Notes under the pieces: generated by a model | What the model was told of the DNA's origin: nothing | Seen by the model: the letters and a program-made list of their open reading frames with translations, nothing else | Database searches by the model: none | Assembly (NCBI GenBank): GCA_963969595.1 | Contig: OZ018408.1 | Location: 558,001 to 622,000 of the forward strand | Source of the DNA: Neckera pumila | Lineage: Eukaryota > Streptophyta > Bryopsida > Hypnales > Neckeraceae | Reading direction: 5' to 3' | Length of the DNA stretch: 64,000 nucleotides | Program-made: the position numbers and the translations under genes | Part shown: positions 47,091 through 59,043 of the stretch, one piece after another | Numbering within the stretch: the stretch's first letter is position 1 | How the letters are laid out: the number at the start of each line of letters is the position of its first letter

Positions 47091-48290
47091 ATAGAAAGGA
47101 AGAAAGGCTACCTTTCAAAAGAAAAGTAAGTGAAGAGACAAGCACTCGCTTACCAAGAATCTTTCTCGTTTTAACTATAGTCTAATTAAGTATTAACTTA
47201 GTGTTAAAGAAAAGTAATTTGTTCTTCTTTTCCACATGATTTAACTAGTTATGTTATCCAACTCCATAATGTAGAAGGTATTTATACTATGGATAGTTTG
47301 GTAAAAGATTCCAAAATTTGAAATTTAACGACTATTTCATTTTACTTAAATTAAAATTAAAAGATCGTTACAAATAAACAATTATCAAGCATTTATATAT
47401 AGCTTGGAAAATTCACTTGCATTATTAAATACAAATTCTTGAATTAAAAAATAGGGACCCTTTAATTTTATTCATGTAAATTAGAACTATTTATACTTTG
47501 TTTAATTTCATATCTCATGTATAAAATAAAATAGAAGACAGATTAATGACCAGTTTTATATGTCTTCTATTTTATAACTATGTTTTCACCGAAAACACTC
47601 AAAAATTGCTATTTTAGTACAAGTACCAAATTTTTGAAAAATAAACTTTTTTGACACATGTAACCATGGGATCTTATAGTAAACTAGTTTTAAAAGATGT
47701 GGAAAAAATTTCAGAATTTTCCACCATGCGGATTGGAAGATATTAACATTTGAATTGGCAAAAATCCTTGTTTTGTCCCTGCGAAAAATAGGGCAGCTGC
47801 ACTTCACAATCTCACATTTGTATTAAAAAATGTCCAAAATGGTGGTGCTTCTTTGAATTCTTTTTCCTAAGCAAGTTGGCTACATGCTTAAAAAATTTCA
47901 AATCATTTGGAACTGTACAACATATACAAAAAAAATAGTAAGCAGAAAGAAGTAGAGAATGATCCAAAATACTAAATTGTTAAGAATTTAATTATGGAAT
48001 TGTAAAATGTTAATCCCAATGGTTATAACAATGTAATAAACAACCTACATCCTATGATTTTTCTTTTTCAAAAAATATTAAAAATCCAATTAAACAAACA
48101 ACTTCAAAGTTTATTTCAAAGTAGAGAATCCATAACTGCCCGAAATCTAAAAACCCTCATAACTTTGACTCATTGGTCGAAATGGATTGATTCAAAGCTT
48201 TCCATGTATATTTAACTCTAGAAAACCAATTTCAAATTTTTATTTTTGAATTTGACATGATAAAGTTTATTTTCTAGGATTAATTTATAT
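47091..48290. other. Anonymous AT-rich spacer
   Basis: No coding evidence. 48,220-48,290 begins to resemble the host repeat that continues to 48,880. Confidence 0.4.
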
Positions 48291-48881
48291 TAAAAAAAAA
48301 AAAAGAGAGAATAGACGGCTCAAAAAAGAGAAATAGTGAACAAGAAAATGGTCGCTTAGATCACTAGAGTTAAAAACTTGATTTTGACATATAAGACCAA
48401 ATCTTTTGCTTTCAAGCAAAACTAACAAAAAGTGCAATTTCTATTCCATTTGGAAATTTTGGAAATTTTGGAAAAATAAGCATCTTATTGGAGTTGGAAG
48501 TTGGAAATCTATAACCATGTTTCCATATATGGAGTAACATGGAAATTTTCTTTACATCACAAGGTTCTACACTATGATTTATTTCTATTTTGAAAGTATT
48601 ATGGAGTAGATTTTTTACCCATGATTTGTATTTAATATGAATTTTCTTAATTTTTCTTCAAAAATTTATGGTAATTTGAAAATTTTATGCCAATATGAGA
48701 TATGTGATTTCATCTCTAAAAAATAAAACCAAACAAATTCATTGATGATGGAGAAGAAATGGAAGACACAAAGTGATGGACTTTCAAGTTTGATTACATA
48801 GTCATAGGCTCTTTTAGGGGTTCAACTACCCATTGGCTCCGACAATTCTGTAACAAAACCTCAAAAAGATGTCTAGGACTA
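48291..48881. repeat. Dispersed host repeat, copy B, with the empty transposon site
   Basis: This matches copy A at 9000-9375 plus 10,190-10,468 by eye, including GTCATAGGCTCTTTTAGGGG. At 48,871-48,881 it reads GTCTAGGACTA without interruption, exactly where copy A is split by the 21.5-kb transposon. Confidence 0.8.
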
Positions 48882-50697
48882 AAAATAATTAATTAATGCA
48901 TATAGGTAAATTGTGGAAATAAAAGATGTACCTAGTCATCTTGGAATCTCACAATAGGAGCTACTTTTTAATCCTAAATTAACAAGCCCATCATCATAAT
49001 TGTAAGCCCAAAAAATTATCCATAACCCCTAAATGACGAGCCATGACCACAGTATTTTAGTTTGAAATTTAATTCTTTTAGAAGTCACAATGTTTTAGGT
49101 TTTTTCAAAAAATGAAATTTATTATGATTTTCTAAAGAGTAAGTGGTAAATTCATATCAGATATTCATTTCATTTAAAAAATATGAATTTTTTACCATGC
49201 ATGGATTCTATAGTGTAGAACATCATCTTGTACACCACAATTCTATAACTATGTATAATTAGAAAGTTTATAGACCATGGTTATAGGTTTAGAGTTCAAA
49301 TTACAATAAAGTATTCAATTTTAGGAATATCTCAAACTAGACCTTATAAGCTTTATTTTGTTTGTTGGACTCAAACTCAAAAAAGATCAATTATATGGCT
49401 GAAATTCAAATCAAATGTAAAGAGATAGAATTCTCCAAAATACATTAAAAAGGCAAATTTTTGTGATTTGTTTTGTAGCATCAATTTTTTAGAAAGTCAA
49501 CAAATCTAGAATAAGGCAATTTCAAACATCATATTATCTCCCAAAAGCTAGCATTCAACCAACCCTCCAATAAGAATTGGATGAGAAATAATTTTTCCTC
49601 TTCTTTGTGGATTGTTCCAAAGCTATCTAAATACTACCAAATGGCAATAGTAGTAGGACTAGATTAACCATGTAACAATGCTAAAGACAAAAAGTATTTT
49701 ACCCGAGTGTTTTTCGAGGAAATTGTAGAAATGAAGAATGCACCTATTCATTGCAAAAATCTAATATTTTTTACTATTTACTTTGATTTGAAGGTGGCAT
49801 TCTTCAAGGCAATGTACGGGGAGTACTGGCATTTAATTACAAGTTAGCCAATTGGAATCAGGAATTGTCAAATTGATTTTAAAATCTTTGGAAAAAAACC
49901 AAGCATTTAAGAGAAAAATCATAGAATATTCTCTATTTTTTAAAGGTCTAGCTGAGAATATGCTTCAAACAACTAGTTGCTCCAAAAAAATGTAGGATTT
50001 TAGCCAGTTGTGCTAAAAAACTCCTCAAACTGTTCTTCAAGGATTAACCCCATAAAGACATTGAAAACTAGAATGATCCAATGGATGACAAAAAATCTAT
50101 ATATGCAAGACAAAAGTAAATATGTTAATCTTTGGAATTTTGTACAAAAACAAAAGGTTTTGCACAATAGTTTGACCTCCAATGAGTGCTTTTGGATTTT
50201 TTAAAGTAGATGTTTCAAATTGTACCGAAAAGGATGATTTCTACAATGACAACTTGTCCTTACAAGGTTAAAAGGACAAGTATTTGTAACATACGTTTCT
50301 ATAGGAATCTAGGAATCTTGAAAGTCATTCATTGGACACATTCCGTGCAATTCTATACATCAATGACGAATAATTTCGATTTGAAATTGTGTACAATAAG
50401 TAAGCAAAAAGATGCAAAAAGGTTCCTGCAAATTCTTGCAACTGCAGCAACAGGTATGGCGGGATGCCCAATAGTCTAGAGAATGCAAATAAATTCAAAT
50501 TCCAAGTCCTTGCCAAGTCTAAATCTTCTCAAGACGAGCAATTTACTGTACTGTACGAGAATCAGTGCATGAATCTATTGCAAGGACCACAAGACATTTT
50601 CCGCATAATCGCTAAAATGGATGACAAACAAAGAATGTTCTGTGAGTCTCCCAACTGAAACAGGAGTCTGGAAGTCTTCTCTCAACAGGACGTGTCC
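48882..50697. other. Anonymous AT-rich spacer downstream of AAPT
   Basis: No coding region is supported. The part near 50.0-50.69 kb probably includes the 3' UTR of the AAPT gene on the minus strand; no polyadenylation site can be fixed by eye. Confidence 0.4.
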
Positions 50698-53600
50698 TTA
50701 GGTACCTTTCCCGTCTTTTACTTTACCGATCCTGCAAACCAAGAAAGGAGAGGTCAATGAAGAGCACACATTGGTTTCAGGTACAAACTACTTGTATTCT
50801 AGTTTCTGATGAACAAAACCAATGGATATATTCAAGTGTGTGACTTCATAAAGCTGAAACAAAAGTTACAGAGACACACTTGGAGCCACCAGCCTTGGCT
50901 TGGTGCAACATTTCAGTGTTCCAAAAATAGCATCACAAAGGTTTTTTGATGTTAAATTTTTAGGCATTAGATTCCTATAGTCCTCATGTTCAATTAATGA
51001 CAGCATACCGCAAATGTCAGGGGTATGTTGGTGTCCTTTGGCATTAACTTGATAATATACTAGCAACTATTTAATTCAATTACCATAAATAGCTTTGATA
51101 ATCTATTAGGGAGCATTCTGAGATGAGGCGATAGGGTCTTTGAGAAACATAAACACTGACGAGGCAATGAATTCATTAAACTTACAAAACACGTTATAAC
51201 TAGGCAAGCGCTATCAAATCAGGACCAACAACTATACCTGAAGCAATGAATGCCAAGTGCTTGAGTTATCTCCTGAATAACACCGACGACAAAGTGGCCA
51301 TAGAGTGAAACTGCGAACAAAAACGTAAGTCTCGTGAAAAGAGGTCGTCACAGATGGAGAGAGTAGGACTTAATAAAACAGATGTCACAAGGCAAAACGC
51401 GTCAGCTCATAGCTTACACAAACAAATTAAGACCAACCACTGTAAGGCTTCAGAATATTTTGATGGTTTCATAAAGTGAAAACTATCAAAATTTTGAAGC
51501 CACAGACTATTCACAGAAAAGACAACATGACGATGTTATGCAACAAAGACGTAAATAGATCAACTCTTACGCGTGAAAGCACAGTATCCAACCAAGACCC
51601 AAGTCTCGTCCACAAGAGGTTTNNNNNNNNNNNNNNNNNNNNNNNNNNNNNNNNNNNNNNNNNNNNNNNNNNNNNNNNNNNNNNNNNNNNNNNNNNNNNN
51701 NNNNNNNNNNNNNNNNNNNNNNNNNNNNNNNNNNNNNNNNNNNNNNNNNNNNNNNNNNNNNNNNNNNNNNNNNNNNNNNNNNNNNNNNNNNNNNNNNNNN
51801 NNNNNNNNNNNNNNNNNNNNNNTTTATAACAGAAGGTTTGGAGTCATTTAATTACCTTCAGAAGCGAATCAGAAGGGGAGAACAGATAGCACCTACCAAT
51901 GACAGCAGTTTCATCACACTACCAAAAAGATCTCCAGTCTTTCGAGAACTCACAAGAAATTGCAATTTCAACATCAAAGAATCAACGTTCCAATCGAATA
52001 AAGGTACTTGCAAAGGAATGTGATGGAGCTCACCATAGCTAATGCTACCCTAAAGCTTGTACCTCTTCCCCTCACCGCCTTGTAAACGTTCCAACAACTA
52101 CGCCAAACAATGAAAATTGAATGAGTTAAAATGATCCAACAATCAGACGTATGTCGATAAAACCTAACTAAATACTCAAAAAATGAAAATGCATAAATGA
52201 AACAACTCACTTGAAAATCAGAGTGGGGATAGCAAGCAGAAGCCCGAACAGGGTGACAATCACCTTCATAATGGAAACATCTACACATTTCCGCACAAAA
52301 ACAACACTTCAAAAATCAATTGCATATATAAACAAACACTCATGTCGCCGTACGGTCTGAATGCCCACCATCGTAAAACTATTATCTTGAAGGGCCTAAG
52401 AGTCATACCTGGAATGAATGGGATCCTCCCAACAAGAGGAAAATTCTTAATGCTTCGTGTCGACCACATAGGACCTGTACAAACCAGAAAGAATCAAGTA
52501 CTCCCACTCAAAAAAACTCTTACTGCATTCCTAAATGAGAAGCATCTGTGTAGTAACCAAAAAGCAGTACTGTGCCAAGAAATAATGCATACAACAACCT
52601 GACCAGTTGCCTACAGGAACATGTCAAGAGAAAAAATACCAACAATTCCCGTAAAAATGTGTCCAACATAGAAGAGCATGAGCCCTTCAGTTGGGCCATT
52701 CAGTACTGGAAGGACGAGTGTGTCTGTGAAGAAGCTGCACAAAGGCCACAAGTTGACAATTGGTCACTTGGAGATTCTGATGAAAACTTAAAATGTACAA
52801 TGACCGTGGAAATACAGTGCGACTTTAAATGAGTGGCAATCCCAAGTATTCAACAATACGCCTTCAGAATGAAAGCAATAATGACTGAAGAACTTGCCTT
52901 TCCCAAGTTGCAAGGTAGAAATTGGTGGCAGCAATCATCCAGAATATGAATGTCCCTACCTTGCCAGTCATTAGAGTGGATGCGAAGCTCATGGATTCAA
53001 ACTGAAGAAAAGCAACACATCACAGTCAACTAATAATTATATCAAAAACTCGTACATTTAATCCAATCCCACACCAACAAAAAACACATTAAGCAAGTGA
53101 ATGCGAGAACCAGCTGACGTCTACCAATGACCTGAAAATGACCTCAGCAACCGATTTAACATCACAGAAGCAAGGTATCCTAGTGGTAGTGCATCTAATT
53201 AGGACCAGAAGAGAAGAAACCGAAAGTTTTACTAACCGTGACAGTGAGGGCATCACATCCTGCGAGCATCCACAAATAACGAATTATGTCAACAGTTTAC
53301 ACCACCGTTCCAATGTAGCGTTCTTGAGGCCTAGCGCGTCGGTTGATATTCAATCCCAATGCAAAATTCTATGACAGACAGGACGTGCTTAAACGTCACA
53401 TTAAATACATAAACTCTGTAAGTGAATGATGAAGACTATCTCCAATAAATTTACCACCAGATTGTAGGATTAGCAGAATGCCATACCATGATCAAAAAGC
53501 TCTCCAAGAGGACCGGAAGAGTTAGTTCGCCTAGCTTGCTTTCCATCAACAGCATCAAAAGTCTGTCGCGGGAATACATTTTAGAGTCCTCCAATCTTAA

Positions 53601-54544
53601 ACCACTTGCTAACAGCATCAAGTTTGTTTTGCAGTAATCGCTAGCATTCCTTTACAGAATTTCGAGATTTCAAATAGCAAATTATCCAAATCATGTATGG
53701 TTTTTAACCGGATCTCCATAAACGTGATCGCTGGGTTGAAGAATTTGACCTGGTAAAGGAAAAGCAGGATGCCGTGTGCAAAGTACACCCACCGAGGACC
53801 AGGAGAATCCAAGTGCGGTGTGTAGATCTGTCATCAAGCAAGTTTCTCAGGCCCGCCATCTTACTTCATGATTCTCATAAGCAAGTCGTAAACCACAAAC
53901 CTCATTCAAATTACACCTACAAATCCTTCAAGTCTCTTCTATACGACACGAAAATTCATCGAGGGTCAAGAGAGGTAAGGGCATACATAGCTCAAGAAAC
54001 ACGAAGAGGAGATGAACCCAAATCCAATCAAAGTAATCTGTCCCGTCCATATAGTAATAGCAAGCGCACAGTCAGAACGCTACATATCAAAAGATGGCAA
54101 GAGCATTCCTTCTGTGCATCTGTGCTCCATTGCTGTTTCAAATTGTAATCCAATTGTTGCATTACCCTAGTTATCCTAGCAAAACATTAAAAAAAAAAAA
54201 ACGTACCATGTTGGGACTGAAGAATTGCACACGAAGTCGAATCCAGAACCATCAGAACAACGATCAGGGTCAGAAAAGGTGGCCAGAGCAAACTGAAAAT
54301 CCAACCTCTAACCCAAACCACAGCCCAAAAACCGCTACAAACAGCCGAATCCAAAAAATGTCCAAAACTACTAAAAACCTGAACACTGATCTCCTCTCGA
54401 CACTTACGGCATCCACATTGGGAAGAAATTGACACAGAACCGCCAGAATGGTTGGAAGACCCATTTGGCCAGGTACGACTTATCGATTCCGCTGTACTTG
54501 TAGCGTTTCAGCGCTTCCACGCCATGCTTCCCAACATAGCCCAT
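50698..54544 (-). CDS. AAPT: Aminoalcoholphosphotransferase (choline/ethanolamine phosphotransferase)
   Basis: It transfers phosphocholine or phosphoethanolamine from CDP-alcohol to diacylglycerol at the ER, the last Kennedy-pathway step. Visible exons: 54,544-54,408; 54,216-54,207; 54,037-53,987; 53,827-53,750; 53,562-53,487; 53,259-53,237; 53,001-52,898; 52,734-52,640; 52,474-52,409; 52,280-52,211; 52,097-52,034; gap; ...51,571; 51,310-51,238; 50,731-50,698 (TAA). The first eleven sum to 258 codons in frame. It starts [20 protein letters not shown]. The CDP-alcohol motif DG-x2-AR-x8-G-x3-D-x3-D is complete across three exons ([19 protein letters not shown], then H-G-C-D). Several hydrophobic helices (e.g. 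[16 protein letters not shown]) and a C-terminus [15 protein letters not shown] fit the family. Coding sequence is missing in the N gap. The gene appears intact otherwise. Confidence 0.92.
51623..51822. other. Assembly gap (200 N)
   Basis: The gap lies inside AAPT between exons ending at 52,034 and 51,571. About 80-85 residues of the expected protein (several membrane helices) are not visible on either side, so the true gap is probably longer than 200 bp. Confidence 0.99.
52735..52897 (-). other. AAPT: GC-AG intron of AAPT
   Basis: The donor is AAAG|GCAAGT, not GT, and the acceptor is TTTGTGCAG. Joining at GC gives ATWE-S-FFTDTL, the exact length of the family sequence; using the nearby GT puts the next exon out of frame. 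Confidence 0.75.
54207..54216 (-). other. AAPT: 10-nt microexon of AAPT
   Basis: TCCCAACATG is bounded by acceptor TTCTTCAG and donor GTACGT. It completes the Pro codon left by exon 1 and adds Pro-Asn-Met, restoring the family sequence MWMPPNM-ITL; without it the frame is lost. The exons either side were placed independently. Confidence 0.85.
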
Positions 54545-55449
54545 GGCTGCACCTCGGTGTCAAGCTCCAACCTTCAAAACGACCCCAACAACAAACCCGA
54601 GAGTTCCGTCCAACACGTGAGAGATCCGGAGCTTCCAGGAAGAAAACACAATAACTGTAACACTTTGAGGCTCGGAGTCAAGAAGCACGCAACGACGCAA
54701 CCACGAACAGGAGCAAACTAATGCCTCACGATGCGGGGATTCCAGCAATATCTCACGATACCCACTTCAAATTTCACTCAAAACAGGCTCCAAACTGGCT
54801 AAAAACCTCGCATCTGGACACATCTTCAAACCCCCAAGTCCGCCGAACAACAGATCTAAAACCTCCGCCAGCACCTCCCCGAGCTGCCCAAGCGTCCTCT
54901 GAATACGCCCGAAGAGACAGACTCCGGGTTTAAAAAAAGCGAGCGAGCGCATAAGCTTACCTTGTGCTTGAGAAAGAGACAAAGTCCCACTGGCTTGCAG
55001 CCAACCTCCAAATTCTAGACCCAAGGGAGCGGGAGCAAGCGAGTCACAAGCGACAGGGGAGAGGAATTCTCAAAGCTTCAGTTCTTCACGAGGGAGACGA
55101 GGGGGTCAATGGGGAGTAATTAGGGCTGACGTGTCTGTGGGACCGGTTGACCTGGTCACCCGGGTGCCAGACGGCACCTGCCCAGTCGTCTTATTTTCAA
55201 GAAATGCTTACGTGGAAATTGGGTTCGTATACGTGGCAACTGTGGAGTGCACGGTTGGTATTCCTCTTTTGCAGGAGGGGGGGGGGGGTACTTTTTCTCC
55301 GTCCACCTGAACCGAACAGTGGGGCCCACAAGTTGAGTTCATCCACCGACCACTCCAAAAAACTGATTTCTAGGGAGCAACTGACTGTGGCAGTGTGGAC
55401 CAGGCCGGCATTGTTCTCTAGTTGAAAAGGATATTCTGTGAGGAACTAA
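54545..55449 (-). promoter_or_regulatory. AAPT 5' UTR, 5' UTR intron and promoter region
   Basis: A donor-like AAG|GTAAGC at about 54,957 and an acceptor GTGCAG two bases before the ATG (54,547-54,548) suggest a 5' UTR intron of about 410 bp. Sequence to 55.1 kb is GC-richer, as expected for a leader. A run of 12 G (55,277-55,288, plus strand) marks the upstream part. Confidence 0.4.
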
Positions 55450-56964
55450 GGGCCGGTTTATACTTGGGGCCGGATTGAAGGCAGGCCGGAACTATCCAAG
55501 TTTTAATCAATAGGATCACTCAAATTCTCCAAATTCAGCCCAAGGGCTTTATACTTGGGGCCGGATTGAACTACACTGAACTCATCCTATGTGTCATCTT
55601 AGGTGGCATGGTTTTGGCACCAAATCATCCGGCCTCAAGGGAGCAATTGGGACGAGGTTTTGGGTGGCCCAAACTCCCATCTTAGGTCGGATTGGGGCCG
55701 GATTGGGGCCGGATTGGACGCCTCCGTTGGATTGTACAAATCTCCACCGTCTACAAATGCAATGTTTTTTTTAAGTACATATATTGATTGTCAACTCAAA
55801 AAACTTCCTTCCATCTGTGCTGCACTGCCGTACTCTGTATATATTTTGGGAGCACTGGGTTGAGTCAAAGAACACCATGTTTATTTCTTGAATGCTCTGT
55901 AGAAAATGACTTTATTAATTTACATTAATTTTTTTGGTTTAGTAAAAACCTCGTTGTTTAATAATAACCTCAAAGGCTTTTGTAACTGTAAAAATCACTT
56001 TATAGCTTCAAAATATGCCTGTAACCATCAACTTGAATGTGTTGAATGTGATTCTAACCATTAACTTATTTTTTTTATTAAATATTAAAAATACATTAAA
56101 TGTTAATGAAAATAAGTATTGCCACTATTTAGTATGGTGAAATTAAAATAATAATTTCTCCATATTCGGATATCTTTCAATTTTTTATTATAATAAATAG
56201 TTTTAATATTGTAATATTCAAATAAAAAATTATATCACAAACTATTGTTTTGTATAATTGTTCTTAAAGTAAAATGGGATGTTTATTTGGTACATGCTTA
56301 ATAATAAATTTTTTATACATTTCTTGTTCTGTTTGTCTGAACATGAGATATTAATTCTGGTTCCATTTACTGATTTGTTCCATTTATATAGATGTTTATT
56401 GGATTAAGTACAATGTTTTTGTAGTAAAAATTATTTGATACATTCCTTGTGAGACACAAATCTATAAACAGAAGTCATTATTGAAGTTATGCCATAGACT
56501 TTGACATGTGAGATGATGTGTGAATTTACCAATTTTGATGACAAATTTTCTAAAAAATAATATAATAAAGAAAGATTACAATACAAGAAACAACATGTGC
56601 GGTAAAACTTGATTTAAATTTACCATTGAATTTGTTCAAGTTTTCATAATAAAAATTTCCATATTCAAATAAATAAAGAAAATTGAAAATACAGATTTAA
56701 AAAGAGATAAAACAAGAGATGCTTTCTCAAATTGTGTGTTTAGTTGTGTGGTTATTGTCAAACCCCTATAGTGACAAGACTAAAATTATTTAATTTAATT
56801 TTTTTTTTGACAGTAAATTATTTAAATCTCGAAATTTTGAAATCCTTATGAAAATAAATGACATCTATTCTAAGGCTTTTGTCAACTCTAGTTTCAACGT
56901 CAAGCAAAAGTAAAGGTCAAAAAGAAGTCAAAGGACTCCTTCTTTTTTTCCAAATAGAAAAATA

Positions 56965-57180
56965 AGAAGAGAAAGAGAAAGGTTTAAAAAATAAATAAAT
57001 AAATAAAATAAAATAAAACTTCTTTAAAAAGTAGAAGAAAAAGAGAAAGGTTTAAAAAATAAATAAATAAATAAATAAAATAAAACTTTTTTCTAAAGTA
57101 GAAGAGAAAGAGAAAGGTTTTAAAAAAATAAAAATAAATAAATAAATAAAACTTTTTTAAAAAGTAGAAAAGAAAGGAAA
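56965..57180. repeat. Three tandem ~70-bp AT/GA-rich units
   Basis: Three copies of a unit with AGAGAAAGGTTTAAAAAATA, then AAATA repeats and AAAACTTYTTT. The Phe/Tyr-rich ORF on the minus strand here is an artefact. Confidence 0.75.
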
Positions 57181-57196
57181 CGATATTTTTTGTTGA

Positions 57197-57300
57197 AAAA
57201 TGACTCTCGTGAGTCATATTATTGGATAATGTGGAATATGACCCTCATGAGTCATATTTTTTGTTGATTTAAAATATGACTTCTATGAGTCATATTTTTG
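57197..57300. repeat. Three palindromes of TGACTC...GAGTCA type
   Basis: Copies at about 57,199, 57,238 and 57,277 read ATGACTCTCGTGAGTCAT or close variants, spaced about 39 bp. The outer halves TGACTC/GAGTCA resemble bZIP (GCN4/AP-1-like) half-sites. Confidence 0.6.
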
Positions 57301-57709
57301 GATGATGTGGTAGTTTATATGGAATGTTATTAATAATTTTATGATTGAATGTAGTCATATTTTTAAAAGTATTGAGTCAAATGTTATAATCTCTAAATAG
57401 ATCGGTTTGAAGTTTTGAAATATGTACATTTCTATATTTTTGTAATTGAGTATTAAAAAATCCAAGAACATATGAATTGGACATTTGGCCCTAGAATCCC
57501 ACCCAAGGGCTTTACATTACTTGGGGCCGGATGGAAGAATTGGAAATCTAGCCCTAAAATCCGGCTCAAGGATTTTACATTATTTAGGGCCGGATGGAAG
57601 AATTGGGGCTAGATTGTAGGCCGGATTGTGGGTTGGATTGTAGGCCGGATTGAAGGCAAATCCGGCCGGCCTTCCATCCGACCCCAAGCCAAGTATGAAC
57701 CGGCCCTAA

Positions 57710-58527
57710 ATATAATTGCACCTTAAATGGCACATTTAATCAATTTCCACTATTATATTGAGAAAAAAAAATTGTGGGCCCTTTGGTAGTCAAAATGGGA
57801 TTCTAGATTCTCTTAGAATGCATTTTTTGGACACCGTGTGATCAAACTATAAATTTTCAAAGAGCTGAAAAAAGGTGTACCTAAAAGCAATCTTAGAGGC
57901 ATATGAATAGTGGGAGTTCATTTTAGGCAAGAATATCCATTGTGCAATTTTAGGAACCATGCAATTTTAGGTGTAGTTACCTTATCATGATGACAAGTAA
58001 TACAATTCAAAAGCAACATCTCACTACCCTGTCCCATAGGCAGGGTTCTGGCGTCCATCACCTTAGCCTTATTATTGACTCTCAATTCTTCAATTTCCAA
58101 CTCCCCTAGAACTCTAAAAATTACAGATAGATAGATAGATAGATAGACGGATAGACGGATAGACGGATAGATAGATAGATAGAAACTTTGGTCTTTGAAG
58201 AAGACCAGGGTGAATAAAGTGTATGTTTGTAATGACAATGAGCCAATGTCCACCGGATCAAGGCCCATTGATACAAAACTACTCTCTCTTTTTGAAAATA
58301 GACACTTTAGTACCAGTAACCAGATAAAAGTAATCAAGATTAAGGTTGTTGGGTGACTATGGATTATAAATGTAAAGTGTAGTTGTGGAAGGTCACCAAG
58401 TCATGAGTTCAGAGGTTGGTTGGAGAAGAGCTAAATATCATGACTATATGGTCCGGGTTCGATACACGTCAGGCCCGTTTGAGCAGTAATTTGATAAATA
58501 TAGCTTGGTGTTGCTAGTGAGTGATCA
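57710..58527. other. Spacer with GATA microsatellite
   Basis: A (GATA)n/(GACGGATA)n microsatellite occupies 58,135-58,183. No gene supported. Confidence 0.6.
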
Positions 58528-59043
58528 TTAGGCAGGAAAATTGTTCCAATCAATTGGCCCCATCCCCCTACTTGAGACAAGTGCTTGCACTTGGTTGTAA
58601 GACGAATAAATAGTGATCTTCATCACAACCCCTTCCCCTTTTTTGTTTTTGTTTTGTTGTGCTTTGTATATTTCATATTTTATTGGGAGTGGTTGGTTGT
58701 TTTCTATTTTTCTTTTATGTAGTATAATTGAACCAGCATATTGTATGGCAATGGTGTTGATGGCTTTAAACGTGTGTTTTAGAGCGGTTTCAGGTAGTTT
58801 GAATTTGGTTTGAAGGAGTTTCATTAACGGAGCATGTGTTGTTCCTCTAGCTTTTGCTGTAATGACAATTAGTGGATCTACTTTCCATCCTTGGGCAATA
58901 ATACTATTTATTAGTGGTTGGTATTTTTGGATTTTGTTATCTATTGTTATTTGCAAGAATCTGTCATTGGAGTATGTGAATTTGATGAATTGCATTAGAT
59001 GACATTTGAAGGCATTGGAGGGCCGTTTCAAGCCCATTCCCAA
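58528..59043 (-). pseudogene. Fragment resembling the C-terminal part of a LINE ORF2
   Basis: The 171-codon frame contains YQPLINSIIAQGWKVDPLIV, ITAKARGTTHAPLM and NTIAIQYAGSIILHKRKIEN, a pattern that reminds me of the region after RT in some non-LTR retrotransposon proteins (from memory, not verified). No RT box is present; upstream sequence is AT-rich and non-coding, so it is a 5'-truncated remnant if the call is right. Confidence 0.4.

Larger units (their letters stand above)
55450..57706. mobile_element. Non-autonomous PIF/Harbinger-like element (2.26 kb)
   Basis: The ends are inverted copies beginning GGGCCGGTTYATACTTGG and are flanked by TAA on both sides (55,447-55,449 and 57,707-57,709), the typical Harbinger duplication. 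Subterminal repeats of GGGGCCGGATTG occur at both ends (55,460-55,720 and 57,500-57,660). The interior is AT-rich with tandem repeats and has no transposase. It sits about 0.9 kb upstream of the AAPT start codon. Confidence 0.8.

Noticed and set aside
51476..51851. Open frames running through the N block
   Set aside because: They exist only because N was translated as X.
56984..57217. Phe/Tyr/Leu-rich ORF on the minus strand
   Set aside because: Produced by AAATA tandem repeats inside the Harbinger-like element.
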